Shown one piece after another: positions 8,255 to 16,300 of a stretch of DNA of 23,718 bases (position 1 is its first letter; each line of letters starts with the position of its first letter). The position numbers and the translations under genes are program-made. A model generated the notes under the pieces. The model saw nothing but the letters and a program-made list of their open reading frames with translations. It was not told the DNA's origin and did not search any database. Location of the stretch: positions 1-23,718 of the IMG/VR virus record IMGVR_UViG_3300030103_001814; one strand, written 5' to 3'. Origin of the DNA: a virus.

Positions 8255-8274
8255 ATAGCCCTCTACAAGGCTAT
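8255..8274 (+). terminator. Hairpin after the SNF2 gene, possible terminator
   Basis: ATAGCC (8255-8260) pairs perfectly with GGCTAT (8269-8274) across an 8-nt loop, starting 6 nt after the SNF2 stop. A run of six T follows at 8283-8288, 8 nt further on, so the plus-strand terminator is not ideal. In the other direction the hairpin is followed by TATTTTCAT. It lies between convergent genes. Confidence 0.4.
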
Positions 8275-8324
8275 ATTTGAGCTTTTTTAAAGCACCCTAA
8301 CCCAATTAGTCATAAAATAAATAA

Positions 8325-8343
8325 ACCGTCTAAATTGTACGGT
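8325..8343 (-). terminator. Hairpin after the late operon, possible terminator
   Basis: Read on the minus strand, ACCGT, a 9-nt loop and ACGGT form a 5-bp stem 8 nt after the nuclease stop. The T-rich TTATTTATTTTAT follows. This is the expected position for ending the long minus-strand virion/lysis transcript before it runs antisense into the SNF2 gene. The stem is short, so confidence is moderate. Confidence 0.4.
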
Positions 8344-8351
8344 AAAAGGGC

Positions 8352-9071
8352 TTAGAATTGATTTTTGTTGGTTTGGTAGTATTTTTCTACCCGATTCATC
8401 CATTTTTTCTCATATTCGTCTAACATAACCTCATTCATAAGAAATTGTTGAAAAACTAAATCTTTAGTACAGATTAAAATTAAACCTTGTAAAATTTTAC
8501 CGTATTGTTTTTTGTGAGCCAAAGAATATGCAGCGATTTGATAAAAGTAATCTTCAATCCATTCTTCTCTTTTTGGTTTGTTTGATTGTTTAAAATCAGC
8601 GATGGTTGGTTTACCATTGTAGACACAAACCAAATCAGTTGAACCCGCCCATTTATCTTCATACGCAAGATTTACTTCTGTTCCATACACCTCAGAAAGA
8701 TTAGCTAAGTTTTCTACGATAGTGTGTGCCATCATTCTTGGTAGCGAACCTTCTGACCCCAGGTTTAAATATCCTTGACCCTTCATATATTGTTCTAAAA
8801 CATAGTGCATTTCTGTGCCACGCTTTGCAGCTTGAGCCGTGATCCGTGATGCTTCAGTATAGCCCACTCGTTCACGCCAACGATCTAATGACTGTTGTTT
8901 TTCTTTTGATTGAGTGCCTGACAATATTGTTGTAACGCTAGGTACTTTTTTATCTTTTACATTGTAAGTACGAATCTTTTCATCATTCCTGGTGAGCTGA
9001 TTATAATTATATATTGGGTTTAATTTAAAGTCAGTGATTGTAAAAGAAGTATCATTCCTTATTATTTTCAT
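8352..9071 (-). CDS. PD-(D/E)XK nuclease, RecB/Cas4-like exonuclease
   Basis: This 239-aa DNA nuclease has a complete RecB-type active site: RGTEMH (H89), Glu132, GSTD (D146), the DFK pair (D159, K161) and QIAAY (Q178-Y182, the QxxxY helix). VPSVTTIL near residue 43 is the usual opening of this phage family. It probably degrades DNA 5'-3' to help recombination or replication, or breaks down host DNA. It is the last gene of the minus-strand late unit, although its function fits the replication set. The ATG at 9071 lies within the end of the dehydrogenase gene (20-nt overlap). Only a weak purine stretch precedes it, so translation may be coupled. Confidence 0.93.
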   Translation of the reverse strand: MKIIRNDTSFTITDFKLNPIYNYNQLTRNDEKIRTYNVKDKKVPSVTTILSGTQSKEKQQSLDRWRERVGYTEASRITAQAAKRGTEMHYVLEQYMKGQGYLNLGSEGSLPRMMAHTIVENLANLSEVYGTEVNLAYEDKWAGSTDLVCVYNGKPTIADFKQSNKPKREEWIEDYFYQIAAYSLAHKKQYGKILQGLILICTKDLVFQQFLMNEVMLDEYEKKWMNRVEKYYQTNKNQF

Positions 9072-9807
9072 TTCTTATTGTCTTGTTGTATTTAATTGTT
9101 TCCTCAATAATACTTAATTTTGTGGAAAAATACAAAGCTGAAGCATAAATAGCATTAATATCTTTGATTAAACAACTTCCGCCAAAACCACGCTCTTTGG
9201 TTACTAAACTGTGAGAACTGCCGATACGTGGATCCCCGGTAATCGCTTTTCTCACTTGGTTGTAATCTAAACCCGATGCTGTGCATAAGTCATAGACTTG
9301 ATTGAAAAACGACACCTTCAAAGCTAAAAAACTATTTCTAAAATATTTCCCCAGGATTAATTCTTCTGGTTCAAATACTTCAACATAAGGTGCAAAATAT
9401 ATTTTTTGAAAAATTTTTGTCCAAAAAGGTATTTCGTCTCCACCAATCAACACATGTTCACAATTTTTTACATCTTCAAGACTGGTTTTTTCTCGTAGGA
9501 ACTCTGGTGAAAAAGCCATTTTTTTTTCATAAGTTTTTTTGCAATGTCTCCAACCTTCTAAAGAAATCGTGCTTTTGATTAAAATGGGTACATCGGGACA
9601 AGCACGAATCACTTCGTATACATTACGCATGTCACAAACACCGCCATTGCCCTGTGGCGTGGACACACATACGATGACTGCATCACTATCCTCTTTTATT
9701 TTATTATTAGTATATTTCGGATCTACAATTTCTATTTCGTAATGTGGAGACAAAATAGATTCAAATGCCTTACCGACATACCCGTAACCTACAATGATAA
9801 TTTTCAT
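9052..9807 (-). CDS. Shortened UDP-glucose/GDP-mannose dehydrogenase-like protein
   Basis: This 251-aa NAD-dependent nucleotide-sugar dehydrogenase relative has the Rossmann start GYGYVG (7-12), SPEFLRE (100-106), the central KYFRNSFLALKVSFFNQ helix (154-170) and the catalytic GFGGSC (Cys212) followed by KD. Typical UDP-glucose 6-dehydrogenases have about 390-450 residues. The C-terminal UDP-binding domain is missing here and there is no room for it before the next gene. The canonical NE at the end of the central helix is NQ. It may oxidise a nucleotide sugar using a complete site formed by a dimer, or have a changed substrate. The ATG at 9807 overlaps the preceding stop as ATGA. Confidence 0.9.
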   Translation of the reverse strand: MKIIIVGYGYVGKAFESILSPHYEIEIVDPKYTNNKIKEDSDAVIVCVSTPQGNGGVCDMRNVYEVIRACPDVPILIKSTISLEGWRHCKKTYEKKMAFSPEFLREKTSLEDVKNCEHVLIGGDEIPFWTKIFQKIYFAPYVEVFEPEELILGKYFRNSFLALKVSFFNQVYDLCTASGLDYNQVRKAITGDPRIGSSHSLVTKERGFGGSCLIKDINAIYASALYFSTKLSIIEETIKYNKTIRNENNKE

Positions 9808-10490
9808 TTTTTGTTTTTATCTTCAGGTGCATACAAGTTGTTAAAAGTATACTCCCAATCCATGTAACTGTCATGTGCTTCTGCTTTATGTGTCCATTGT
9901 GACGGTATGAAATCAGGTGGTCCGTTGCCCGTGACCCACATAGCAGGAGAGGTGACTCTTACTCTGTTGTTTGGTAATGCTACAAAACAACCTTTCCAGG
10001 GTCCTTCAGTCAAGGCTAGAACATGAGATTGTTTGTGTTGAGCTGGATCGTCTGCTATTTCACTATTAGTGTAGTCCACGGTGAAATAATACTTAGCGGT
10101 GTAAAACTCACCTTCAATACGAGCCAACCAAGGACTAGAACTTGTTCTGTCAAATACAACAATAGAATGATCCCTGGAGGACACATCCCAAGGTTGAGCG
10201 ATATGTGTTGGCATAGGTGGTGGCATCTGATCTAAAGGTTCATCTTCAACTAAGGCGGTGATTGGCATACGAGCCCACATAGCACCACCATGAGGATTCT
10301 CTAAACGATTCTCCTCGTCTTCACAACCAGTAAAGATAACTTGAAAACTTAAACAACGATCTGGAATACAATTAACTGCGATAACATAACAGTGTAGGAA
10401 CTCACCATGATAAGCACGATGGTTGTGTGTAAATTCTTTTCTTACCCAAGCTTTTAAAACTAAAGGTATGTTTGATATTAAATGTGACAA
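9804..10490 (-). CDS. Unassigned conserved-looking phage protein with TTG start
   Basis: This 228-aa protein is of unknown function. It is rich in Trp, Pro and His, with four cysteines (C29, C36, C45, C56) in the first quarter. No signal peptide or membrane segment is seen. Patches such as GGAMWARMPITALV and GPWKGCFVALPNNRVRV look like beta strands of a compact fold. The first candidate start is TTG at 10490, 2 nt after the stop of the preceding gene, and no ATG occurs until far inside the protein. Translation is probably coupled to that gene. Its end overlaps the dehydrogenase ATG by 4 nt. Proteins of this kind recur, as I remember, in uncultured marine phages without a known role. Confidence 0.8.
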   Translation of the reverse strand: MSHLISNIPLVLKAWVRKEFTHNHRAYHGEFLHCYVIAVNCIPDRCLSFQVIFTGCEDEENRLENPHGGAMWARMPITALVEDEPLDQMPPPMPTHIAQPWDVSSRDHSIVVFDRTSSSPWLARIEGEFYTAKYYFTVDYTNSEIADDPAQHKQSHVLALTEGPWKGCFVALPNNRVRVTSPAMWVTGNGPPDFIPSQWTHKAEAHDSYMDWEYTFNNLYAPEDKNKK

Positions 10491-10492
10491 AT

Positions 10493-10708
10493 TTAAGCTC
10501 TAGAAACCTTCATCCCTAATCTTTTTGCAGCTGCTTTTAGTTGAGCCACGGTCATTGGTTTTACACCACCTTTACCCGTGCCTTTAGAATAGCCTTTAGC
10601 CATTTTACCAGCTTTAGCTTTCATCATTTTAGCTCCGCCTTTAGCGTAGCCTTTAGCCATTTTACCGCCTCTGGCTCTCATTACTTTTGAATTACCTTTA
10701 GTTTTCAT
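10493..10708 (-). CDS. Small Lys/Gly-rich repeat protein, possible nucleic-acid binder
   Basis: This 71-aa, very basic protein has two copies of GKMAKGY(A/S)KG at residues 15-24 and 34-43, 19 residues apart, linked by short Lys/Met stretches. The tail MTVAQLKAAAKRLGMKV (52-68) resembles the first half of a SAP or Rho-N helix pair, a known nucleic-acid-binding motif; that comparison is inferred. AGGAG precedes the ATG at 10708. It sits directly after the holin-like gene. Possible roles are DNA binding or membrane/cell-wall interaction. Its small size, composition and repeats give little for family assignment. Confidence 0.83.
   Translation of the reverse strand: MKTKGNSKVMRARGGKMAKGYAKGGAKMMKAKAGKMAKGYSKGTGKGGVKPMTVAQLKAAAKRLGMKVSRA
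10580..10666 (-). repeat. Two 30-bp direct repeats, 57 bp apart, inside the Lys/Gly-rich gene
   Basis: Positions 10580-10609 and 10637-10666 are identical at 28 of 30 bases, including a 20-bp exact match. They are in frame and give the duplicated GKMAKGY motif. The 57-bp period (19 codons) suggests a duplication within the gene. Confidence 0.85.
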
Positions 10709-10719
10709 TTAAATAACTC

Positions 10720-11097
10720 CTACTTAGTAAATTTACCAATTGATTTTAAACCAAAACTGGCTCCAATACTAGCCATAATTGACCATTGTAACCACTCTGG
10801 AAATGTGCCTAAAAACTCTATGCCCCTGGCAACATAGGGTTGAAAATAAGGTATGAAGCTAAAAATAATAATGGCTATAAACGTGAGAGTCCAAGCTTCG
10901 TCTTTCCAGCTATCATCAGAGGCTTTTGCCATGGTGGTCTCCCATTCAACCTTACCTTCCGCAACCTTCTTCTGTACAGCAGTTTTTGCGTCAATCTCTG
11001 CTATTTTTAAATCAGATTTAGCTTTAGCTTTCTTTGCACTATGTTCAAAATAACCACCCACAGCTTTTGATAATCCATTAACAATAAGTCCAATCAT
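10720..11097 (-). CDS. Holin-like membrane protein
   Basis: This 125-aa protein starts with a short hydrophobic or amphipathic segment (2-9) and a charged Lys/Ala/Glu helix (20-60). A conserved-looking WKDEAW (64-69) leads into a membrane segment at 70-85, and a second membrane segment lies at 103-118. The end is basic. The architecture resembles three-segment holins of the gene-transfer-agent type (Pfam GTA_holin_3TM), in which a Trp-Asp-Glu-Trp-like motif stands before the first strong membrane helix; I recall this rather than having searched it. Such proteins make the membrane lesion that starts lysis. GGAGAAAG precedes the ATG, which overlaps the previous stop by 4 nt. Confidence 0.8.
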   Translation of the reverse strand: MIGLIVNGLSKAVGGYFEHSAKKAKAKSDLKIAEIDAKTAVQKKVAEGKVEWETTMAKASDDSWKDEAWTLTFIAIIIFSFIPYFQPYVARGIEFLGTFPEWLQWSIMASIGASFGLKSIGKFTK

Positions 11098-11324
11098 TTT
11101 ACTTTCTCCAAAATAGTATCTAATTTTTCGCTGTTCTTTTGCACTTGAACTTTTATATATTCTAGCTCTACTTTAAGTCGGGTAATATCTTCTATCTTTT
11201 CTGACATCTTCTCTTGTGTTTCTTCTACGGCATACAAACGGTTCATACTAGCACCCCAGGCTACGCCAACCAAAACCAACATTGGTAGAACTTGTGTTAT
11301 AACTTTTGTGTCCATCTTAATCAT
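11094..11324 (-). CDS. Small membrane-anchored coiled-coil protein
   Basis: This 76-aa protein has one membrane segment (about 8-26) followed by a charged helix (34-76) with coiled-coil heptads such as EKIEDITRLKVELEYI. The ATG at 11324 overlaps the upstream stop as ATGA, and its own stop overlaps the holin-like ATG in the same way, so three genes are tightly coupled. The form, N-terminal anchor plus periplasmic coil, is that of inner-membrane spanins or holin partners. No sequence motif proves this role. Confidence 0.8.
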   Translation of the reverse strand: MIKMDTKVITQVLPMLVLVGVAWGASMNRLYAVEETQEKMSEKIEDITRLKVELEYIKVQVQKNSEKLDTILEKVK

Positions 11325-11662
11325 TTGCCTAGGGGGTTGTCGTTAATAATGTCGTAAACTTTGGATAGTTCTCTTTCCATCCAAGCAGAGAGTTTATCTT
11401 CCATGTCTCCCATTTCTGTATCCATTTTCTCAAAGCTTTCCCAAACATCATCAATGTTTTCAATATTGAATTGTATTCGTTCTTCTGCTTGAGTAAGTCT
11501 GTCATTTAATGTACCTGTGTCACTACTGGCTATACTACCTTCCATAGCCACTAAACGAGTGCTTAGGTCTGACATCCACCATACGAACCCACCTGCTGCT
11601 GGAACTACTGATAAGACTATCGTAAGTAGAACCGCTGGTGATAGCACTAATGTCTTGCTCAT
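11321..11662 (-). CDS. Membrane-anchored coiled-coil protein, inner-spanin candidate
   Basis: This 113-aa protein has an N-terminal membrane segment (9-29, ending in FVWWM) and then a long acidic helix (35-110) rich in Glu, Asp and Met that could form a coiled coil. AGGAG with good spacing precedes the ATG at 11662, which makes the start convincing although the first 128 nt also encode the end of the 450-aa secreted protein in another frame. It lies next to the holin-like gene. A one-helix anchor with a periplasmic rod suits an inner spanin, but no lipoprotein partner is visible nearby. Confidence 0.8.
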   Translation of the reverse strand: MSKTLVLSPAVLLTIVLSVVPAAGGFVWWMSDLSTRLVAMEGSIASSDTGTLNDRLTQAEERIQFNIENIDDVWESFEKMDTEMGDMEDKLSAWMERELSKVYDIINDNPLGK

Positions 11663-12887
11663 ATATCATCTCCTGTGTCAGTGACACTGTTTCTAATATT
11701 GTAATCGTTTGCGGTATTTCTTGCAATCCAATCAAATTGACCATATCTACTTGCTCAATCCCTGTATTCTTTTTAGTAGTTTCAGAAACTTGAGATTTAG
11801 ATTGCTTAGGCTTTTGTTTAGTTTCAGCTTTAGGCTCATTTTTTGATTCTGCAACTTCTGTTTCTTCTTCTGATTCGGCTTTTTCTTCTTCTTCAGAGCT
11901 CTCTGTTTCTTCAACTTCTTCATTTTCAGCAAGATCTTCCTCCATGTCAGTTTCTTTTAATTCTTCTGGTTGTTCTACTACTTCTTCAGTTACCTCTGCA
12001 ACTTCCTCTACTTCTATTTCTTGTATTTCTGGAATCTCCTCTACAATTTCAATTTCTTGTGGTACTTCAATCACTGTTGGTATTTCTATTTCAACAGAGG
12101 GTAAATCAGGTAACTCAGGTAAATTATTTACAGATACTTCTGGTTGCACTGGAGTATCAATTATTACATCAGTTACAATTTCAGTGTCTAAACTAAGACC
12201 TTCAATCACAGTGTTTTCTATAATAGGTTCTATAACAGTTTCTACAATCGGTTCTACAACAATTTCTACAATGGGTTCTACTATCACAGGTGCAATATAT
12301 TCTTCAATAGTTAAAGTAAGACTAATATTATCTACAATTGGGCCATACCAGTTACTGCTATTGCCTGTGTCGTCTCCCGCAACATTAAGGTTTATATTTA
12401 AATTGTCAGTATTAAAATCACCTGTAACATCTTCAGTAAAAGAATAATCACTCCACCCATCTTCATAAGGCACAGCAGTTGTATTGCTAATAACTTCTGC
12501 GGTATCAGTTGAAGTCAAGGTAACCGTGTTAGTTACCGTATCATCAGCACCAGCATTACACCATTGACTGCCTGAATTACCACAACCAATGCTTTGAAAG
12601 TTCATGTGTATTTGTTTGACGATGTGATTGTCAGGTAGTTTATCCATGTCTATATCTTGACTAATGTAACCATCTTGATATCTAAATCTTATACTTTTAG
12701 ATGCAGAATCAGAATAGGTGTTTGGATCACGCTTGACTTTGTTTTGATTATTATCAGACAACTCCCAATCAGAAGTATCGGTAGTAAAGCTGTCGTTATT
12801 CAGTAGGTTGTCCGTAGTCGTTTCTGCGTGGCTTGTTAACACCACCATGAACAACATTAGGATTGACCATAATATGATTTTTGTCAT
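11535..12887 (-). CDS. Secreted protein with beta-sandwich-like domain and acidic repetitive stalk
   Basis: This 450-aa protein has a signal peptide at residues 1-21 (cleavage after SHA). Residues 26-195 look like a carbohydrate-binding or galactose-binding beta sandwich: NLLNNDSFTTDTSDWELS at the start, DGWSDYSF in the middle and a paired Cys102/Cys110. Residues 199-229 hold Val-Glu-Pro-Ile repeats. A Pro/Glu/Ile/Val stretch follows, then an almost purely acidic part (312-348), a Lys-rich linker (350-375) and a less biased end with an SSSSS run (427-431). No catalytic residues are recognised. It may span the periplasm or sit on the virion. Both ends overlap neighbouring genes, by 92 nt at the start and 128 nt at the end. 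The signal peptide supports the ATG at 12887. Confidence 0.85.
   Translation of the reverse strand: MTKIILWSILMLFMVVLTSHAETTTDNLLNNDSFTTDTSDWELSDNNQNKVKRDPNTYSDSASKSIRFRYQDGYISQDIDMDKLPDNHIVKQIHMNFQSIGCGNSGSQWCNAGADDTVTNTVTLTSTDTAEVISNTTAVPYEDGWSDYSFTEDVTGDFNTDNLNINLNVAGDDTGNSSNWYGPIVDNISLTLTIEEYIAPVIVEPIVEIVVEPIVETVIEPIIENTVIEGLSLDTEIVTDVIIDTPVQPEVSVNNLPELPDLPSVEIEIPTVIEVPQEIEIVEEIPEIQEIEVEEVAEVTEEVVEQPEELKETDMEEDLAENEEVEETESSEEEEKAESEEETEVAESKNEPKAETKQKPKQSKSQVSETTKKNTGIEQVDMVNLIGLQEIPQTITILETVSLTQEMIYEQDISAITSGSTYDSLISSSSSRWVRMVDVRPKHSFSGYGR
12226..12285 (-). repeat. 24-bp tandem repeats encoding Val-Glu-Pro-Ile units
   Basis: Two full 24-bp units (12226-12249, 12250-12273) and a half unit (12274-12285) share the pattern ggttcta-y-aaca-r-tttctacaat on the plus strand. 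They encode eight-residue units like VEPIVETV in the secreted 450-aa protein. A more diverged copy lies just below 12226. Confidence 0.75.
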
Positions 12888-13299
12888 TGATAATACCTAG
12901 TTCTATATACTTAGCTTTAGCTTCCTTACCGACTAAACCGTCTATTGGACACGGAGACCCAGCAGCTAACATTGCACGAAATACTCGGATGTCTTGACAG
13001 AGAACTGCGGTGGCCGATACCTTGAGGCCAAGCTGTGCTAAACCCCTACTGAGCTTTAAACGCTCACAATTCATGTCTCTTACATGGGTACCAAAACTAC
13101 CAGAGAAAATACCTGTGCCCACAGCACCACTTCTTACTACGACACAAACATCATTACCACTGCCGATAGATAACCCAGGACTTATTGCCGAAGGTGGCGG
13201 TTGATCTTTATATCGGATTGTGGTTTCATTGCCGAAAATTAATGAACTAAAACTTAACAGTGAGATAAGTAAGAATAGATTGATAAGTAACCTAATCAT
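12796..13299 (-). CDS. Secreted four-cysteine protein of unknown function
   Basis: This 167-aa protein has a strongly hydrophobic N-terminal signal (1-23: MIRLLINLFLLISLL then SLIFG). There is no lipobox cysteine, so it is not an evident lipoprotein. A Pro-rich linker follows, then a Gly/Val-rich domain with four cysteines at 52, 78, 101 and 117, suited to two disulfides in the periplasm. The end (130-167) is polar and is encoded partly in the 92-nt overlap with the next gene. The ATG at 13299 lies 1 nt after the stop of the large virion gene, without a clear Shine-Dalgarno sequence. Its position opens the lysis/secreted block. The fold and role are not recognised. Confidence 0.82.
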   Translation of the reverse strand: MIRLLINLFLLISLLSFSSLIFGNETTIRYKDQPPPSAISPGLSIGSGNDVCVVVRSGAVGTGIFSGSFGTHVRDMNCERLKLSRGLAQLGLKVSATAVLCQDIRVFRAMLAAGSPCPIDGLVGKEAKAKYIELGIINDKNHIMVNPNVVHGGVNKPRRNDYGQPTE

Positions 13300-13300
13300 G

Positions 13301-16300
13301 TTACGAAAAGTAGTTCATACCCAGCGAAGCTAGTCCCTGGAGTGTTTGTTGTTTGTCAGTTACAGATCCACTGGCAACAGGTCTTTGTTGATTATTAGTG
13401 ACAGATCCTTGTGGTTGCGGTTTTATTTGTGCCACATTAATTGGTGCTTGAGATAAGTTTGATTGATTTTTTCTAATTTGTTCCTCATCTTTTATTTTTT
13501 TTACTTTTTCAAAAATACTGTTTTTTTGTTCCTCTGTAATATTTTCTATTGTTTTATCTTTTACCGCAGGAACATACTCTTTTAAAAATTCATATGTAGC
13601 AGGTAATTTTAATATTGATTTTATAGCTTCGTGTGCTTCACCATATTTACCAGCATTATAAAGTTTTGCTAATCTATCTAAAGCTTTTTTCGAATCAGGT
13701 TCTAATAAAATATCCCCAAGTTTATTATTTAGAAAAACGCTGTAATTATTTAAAAAGTTTGTAAATGCTACACCTTTTGCAGACAGTGGTCTAAAGTATA
13801 AAGACCTAAGAGCACCAACAGAGATATCTTCAGGACCTAATTCTCCATACGCTTGTCTCATTCTTGCTGATTGTTTTGATATACTATCGTTCGCTATATC
13901 AACAGCTACTTCAAATCTTCTTAAAAATTTAATCTGTTCTGGAGACATTGCTATGGTCAATAACTGTTCGTTTTTTTTCATAAAATCTGTATATTTCAAA
14001 GGATTGAAAAAATTCGTACCAGCATCTGCTGCCCTATCAGAAGTTTCAGCTTGAAACTTTCTTAAAATTCCAGCTTGTAAATCACCCATGATTTGTTTAT
14101 TGCTACTTTGTTTTAAAATTTTTACAACATCTAAAAATTTTTGTGGAGCTTCTGGATCCCATAAATCTCGTAAAATAAGTTCTGGGTTCATTTCAGTTAT
14201 TTTACCGCCACTTGCTATGTTTAATTCATCTATCTCTCTATTATGTTTTAGAATACGGTCATCAAAAACTTTTAACTTGTCTTTTACTGAATTTAATTTT
14301 GCATACTCTTCAGGAAATAAATATTCAATGTTATCTCCGAAATCTTTCATAAACTGTTTGTGTGCGGTTGGGTCTATGCCGAATGTTTCTATATCTCCAG
14401 CTTTTGTTTTAATTGGCTTTTCTTTAAATACTTGTCTTTTATAAAAAGCCCTTAAATCTGTCAAATACGCATTTTTAAAATCTGCGTCATCATCCATTAT
14501 TTTTTTTAAATCAAATAAATTTTTAAAACGGTTTTGTGAACCTGCTGATCTAAATGTACTTGTAAATACATTTTCACCAGCAACTTCATATTGCCCAGCA
14601 GAATTTTTTTTCAAAACACTTTTTAACACACCGCCTAAATTATTGATACCCTCGCTGTATATCTTACTTGCCTCTGCCCAATCATTAACAACTGCACGTT
14701 CTTCAGTTATAAAATCTTTAGCTTTACCTTTTTCACTTGATTTAGCCCAAGCTTCCATATCAGCATCTATTGAATCAATTAATTTTTTAAAATCGCCTTC
14801 TCTAAAATTTTTACGAAAGAACCCATCCCTTTCAAGTTTCATTAAATCAGATTTAGTATTTCTTAAAACTGCAAAAGAAACTCCTTCTTTTTTGGTTTTA
14901 AACAATTCTTGAACTGGATTTGATGTATTAATTAAAGTATCTCTTTCTCTTTTTTTAATACTTCCTATTGCTTTATAAAAGTTATTAGTTGGTATTTTTC
15001 CTACTTTAGTAACTTGAGAGGCAAGTTTTATATTATCGTAAAGTTCATTTACATCTTTATAAAACTTATCAAAAACTAATTCTAAAGGTTTTCTTAATTC
15101 TGTTTCTTGACTTGCCTTACTTGTCGGATACCCCAATGTTATATCATTAACTTCATCATAATTTTTTGCAAGTTTATCTAATTTTGCTCTTTTAATTGGA
15201 TCTCTATAATCATTAATAATTCCTTGGATATCTTTTCCTAATTTTGTTGTTGCAAAATCACCACCCTGATCAACAATTTGCCTAGTGATTTCAATATTTT
15301 TTTTACTTGCACCCATTATGTAAGTTTTAAAAATATTATTTAATGCTTTCATTTGTGTAATTTTTTGTAAATCAAAAGCATCAATATTTTTACTTAAAGA
15401 TGCTTGAACCGCTTGTCGAAATAAAAACTCAGGTCTTCTTGACCCTTCAGCTAAAGTGTATTTTAAATTTATATTATCTGGAAAATCTAAATTTTTATAT
15501 TTACCCCTAATTTCTTTTGAAACATTGTTCATAAAATCTGCAAGTTCTTCAGATTCTTTTATATTTTTTGTTAAAAATCCGTACTCTTCAGGGGTAACTT
15601 TACTACCTTTTAATAAAGTACCAAAACCTCTTCCTGCCCTATAAAACAAATCCATTACGCCAGTAAATAAAGCAGCATCTCCAGAAAATTTTACCACATC
15701 TTCTCTATCTAGTTCCCCTTTACGAACGCCCTCTGTTAATATGTCTAGTAAAGGTTGAATTGCTTTATCGTTAACTGTCCTATTAAAAACTTTACTAAAA
15801 TCTTCAACCTTTGCATCTGGATCAAGTATTTGTGTTGCATAAGCTAATTTTATTGCCTCGCCTAAACCATCACCATACCCAGAACCTGTAGCGTAAAGTC
15901 CAGTTTTTGTTAAGCCACCTACAGTTTTAGTAAGATATGTTCGTATAGTTTTATCTTGTACTTTTTTTAAAATAGCATTTCTTACTAAATTGACCATAAC
16001 ACTACCACCACCGCCTATCGTTCCCATACCTGCTAAATCAAACGCAATAGGTAAAGAACTTCCAGACAAACTTTCAATGCCCGGTGTATTTGAGTTACGG
16101 ACTAATTGTGTTTCTTGAGTTATTGGATTTACAAAAGTTAATTCATCTAAGTTATCATCCATAGACATTTCAACTTTAAGATTTGGATTACCTGTAAGTT
16201 CTCTAAAATGTTTATTAATGGTATTTTGTGCAGCAAGATTTTTTGTAGTTTTTTGATTCATAAAACTTTTTGCAAATTCAATATCATTTATGAGTACAGG

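Noticed and set aside
10580-10666. CRISPR-like or operator repeats
   Set aside because: There are only two copies, in frame inside a gene, and explained by a duplicated protein motif.
11747-11932. Minus-strand 61-codon Lys-rich frame
   Set aside because: It is a frame-shifted reading of the acidic/Lys-rich part of the 450-aa gene; no start signal.
11843-12196. Plus-strand Leu-rich open frame
   Set aside because: It is another shadow of the same repetitive acidic region; the Leu bias comes from repeated ctt/ctc on that strand.
11944-12447. Plus-strand open frame rich in Ser, Thr, Ile and Gly
   Set aside because: It is the antisense image of the biased Glu/Val/Pro repeats of the secreted 450-aa gene, with no ribosome site or plausible protein.
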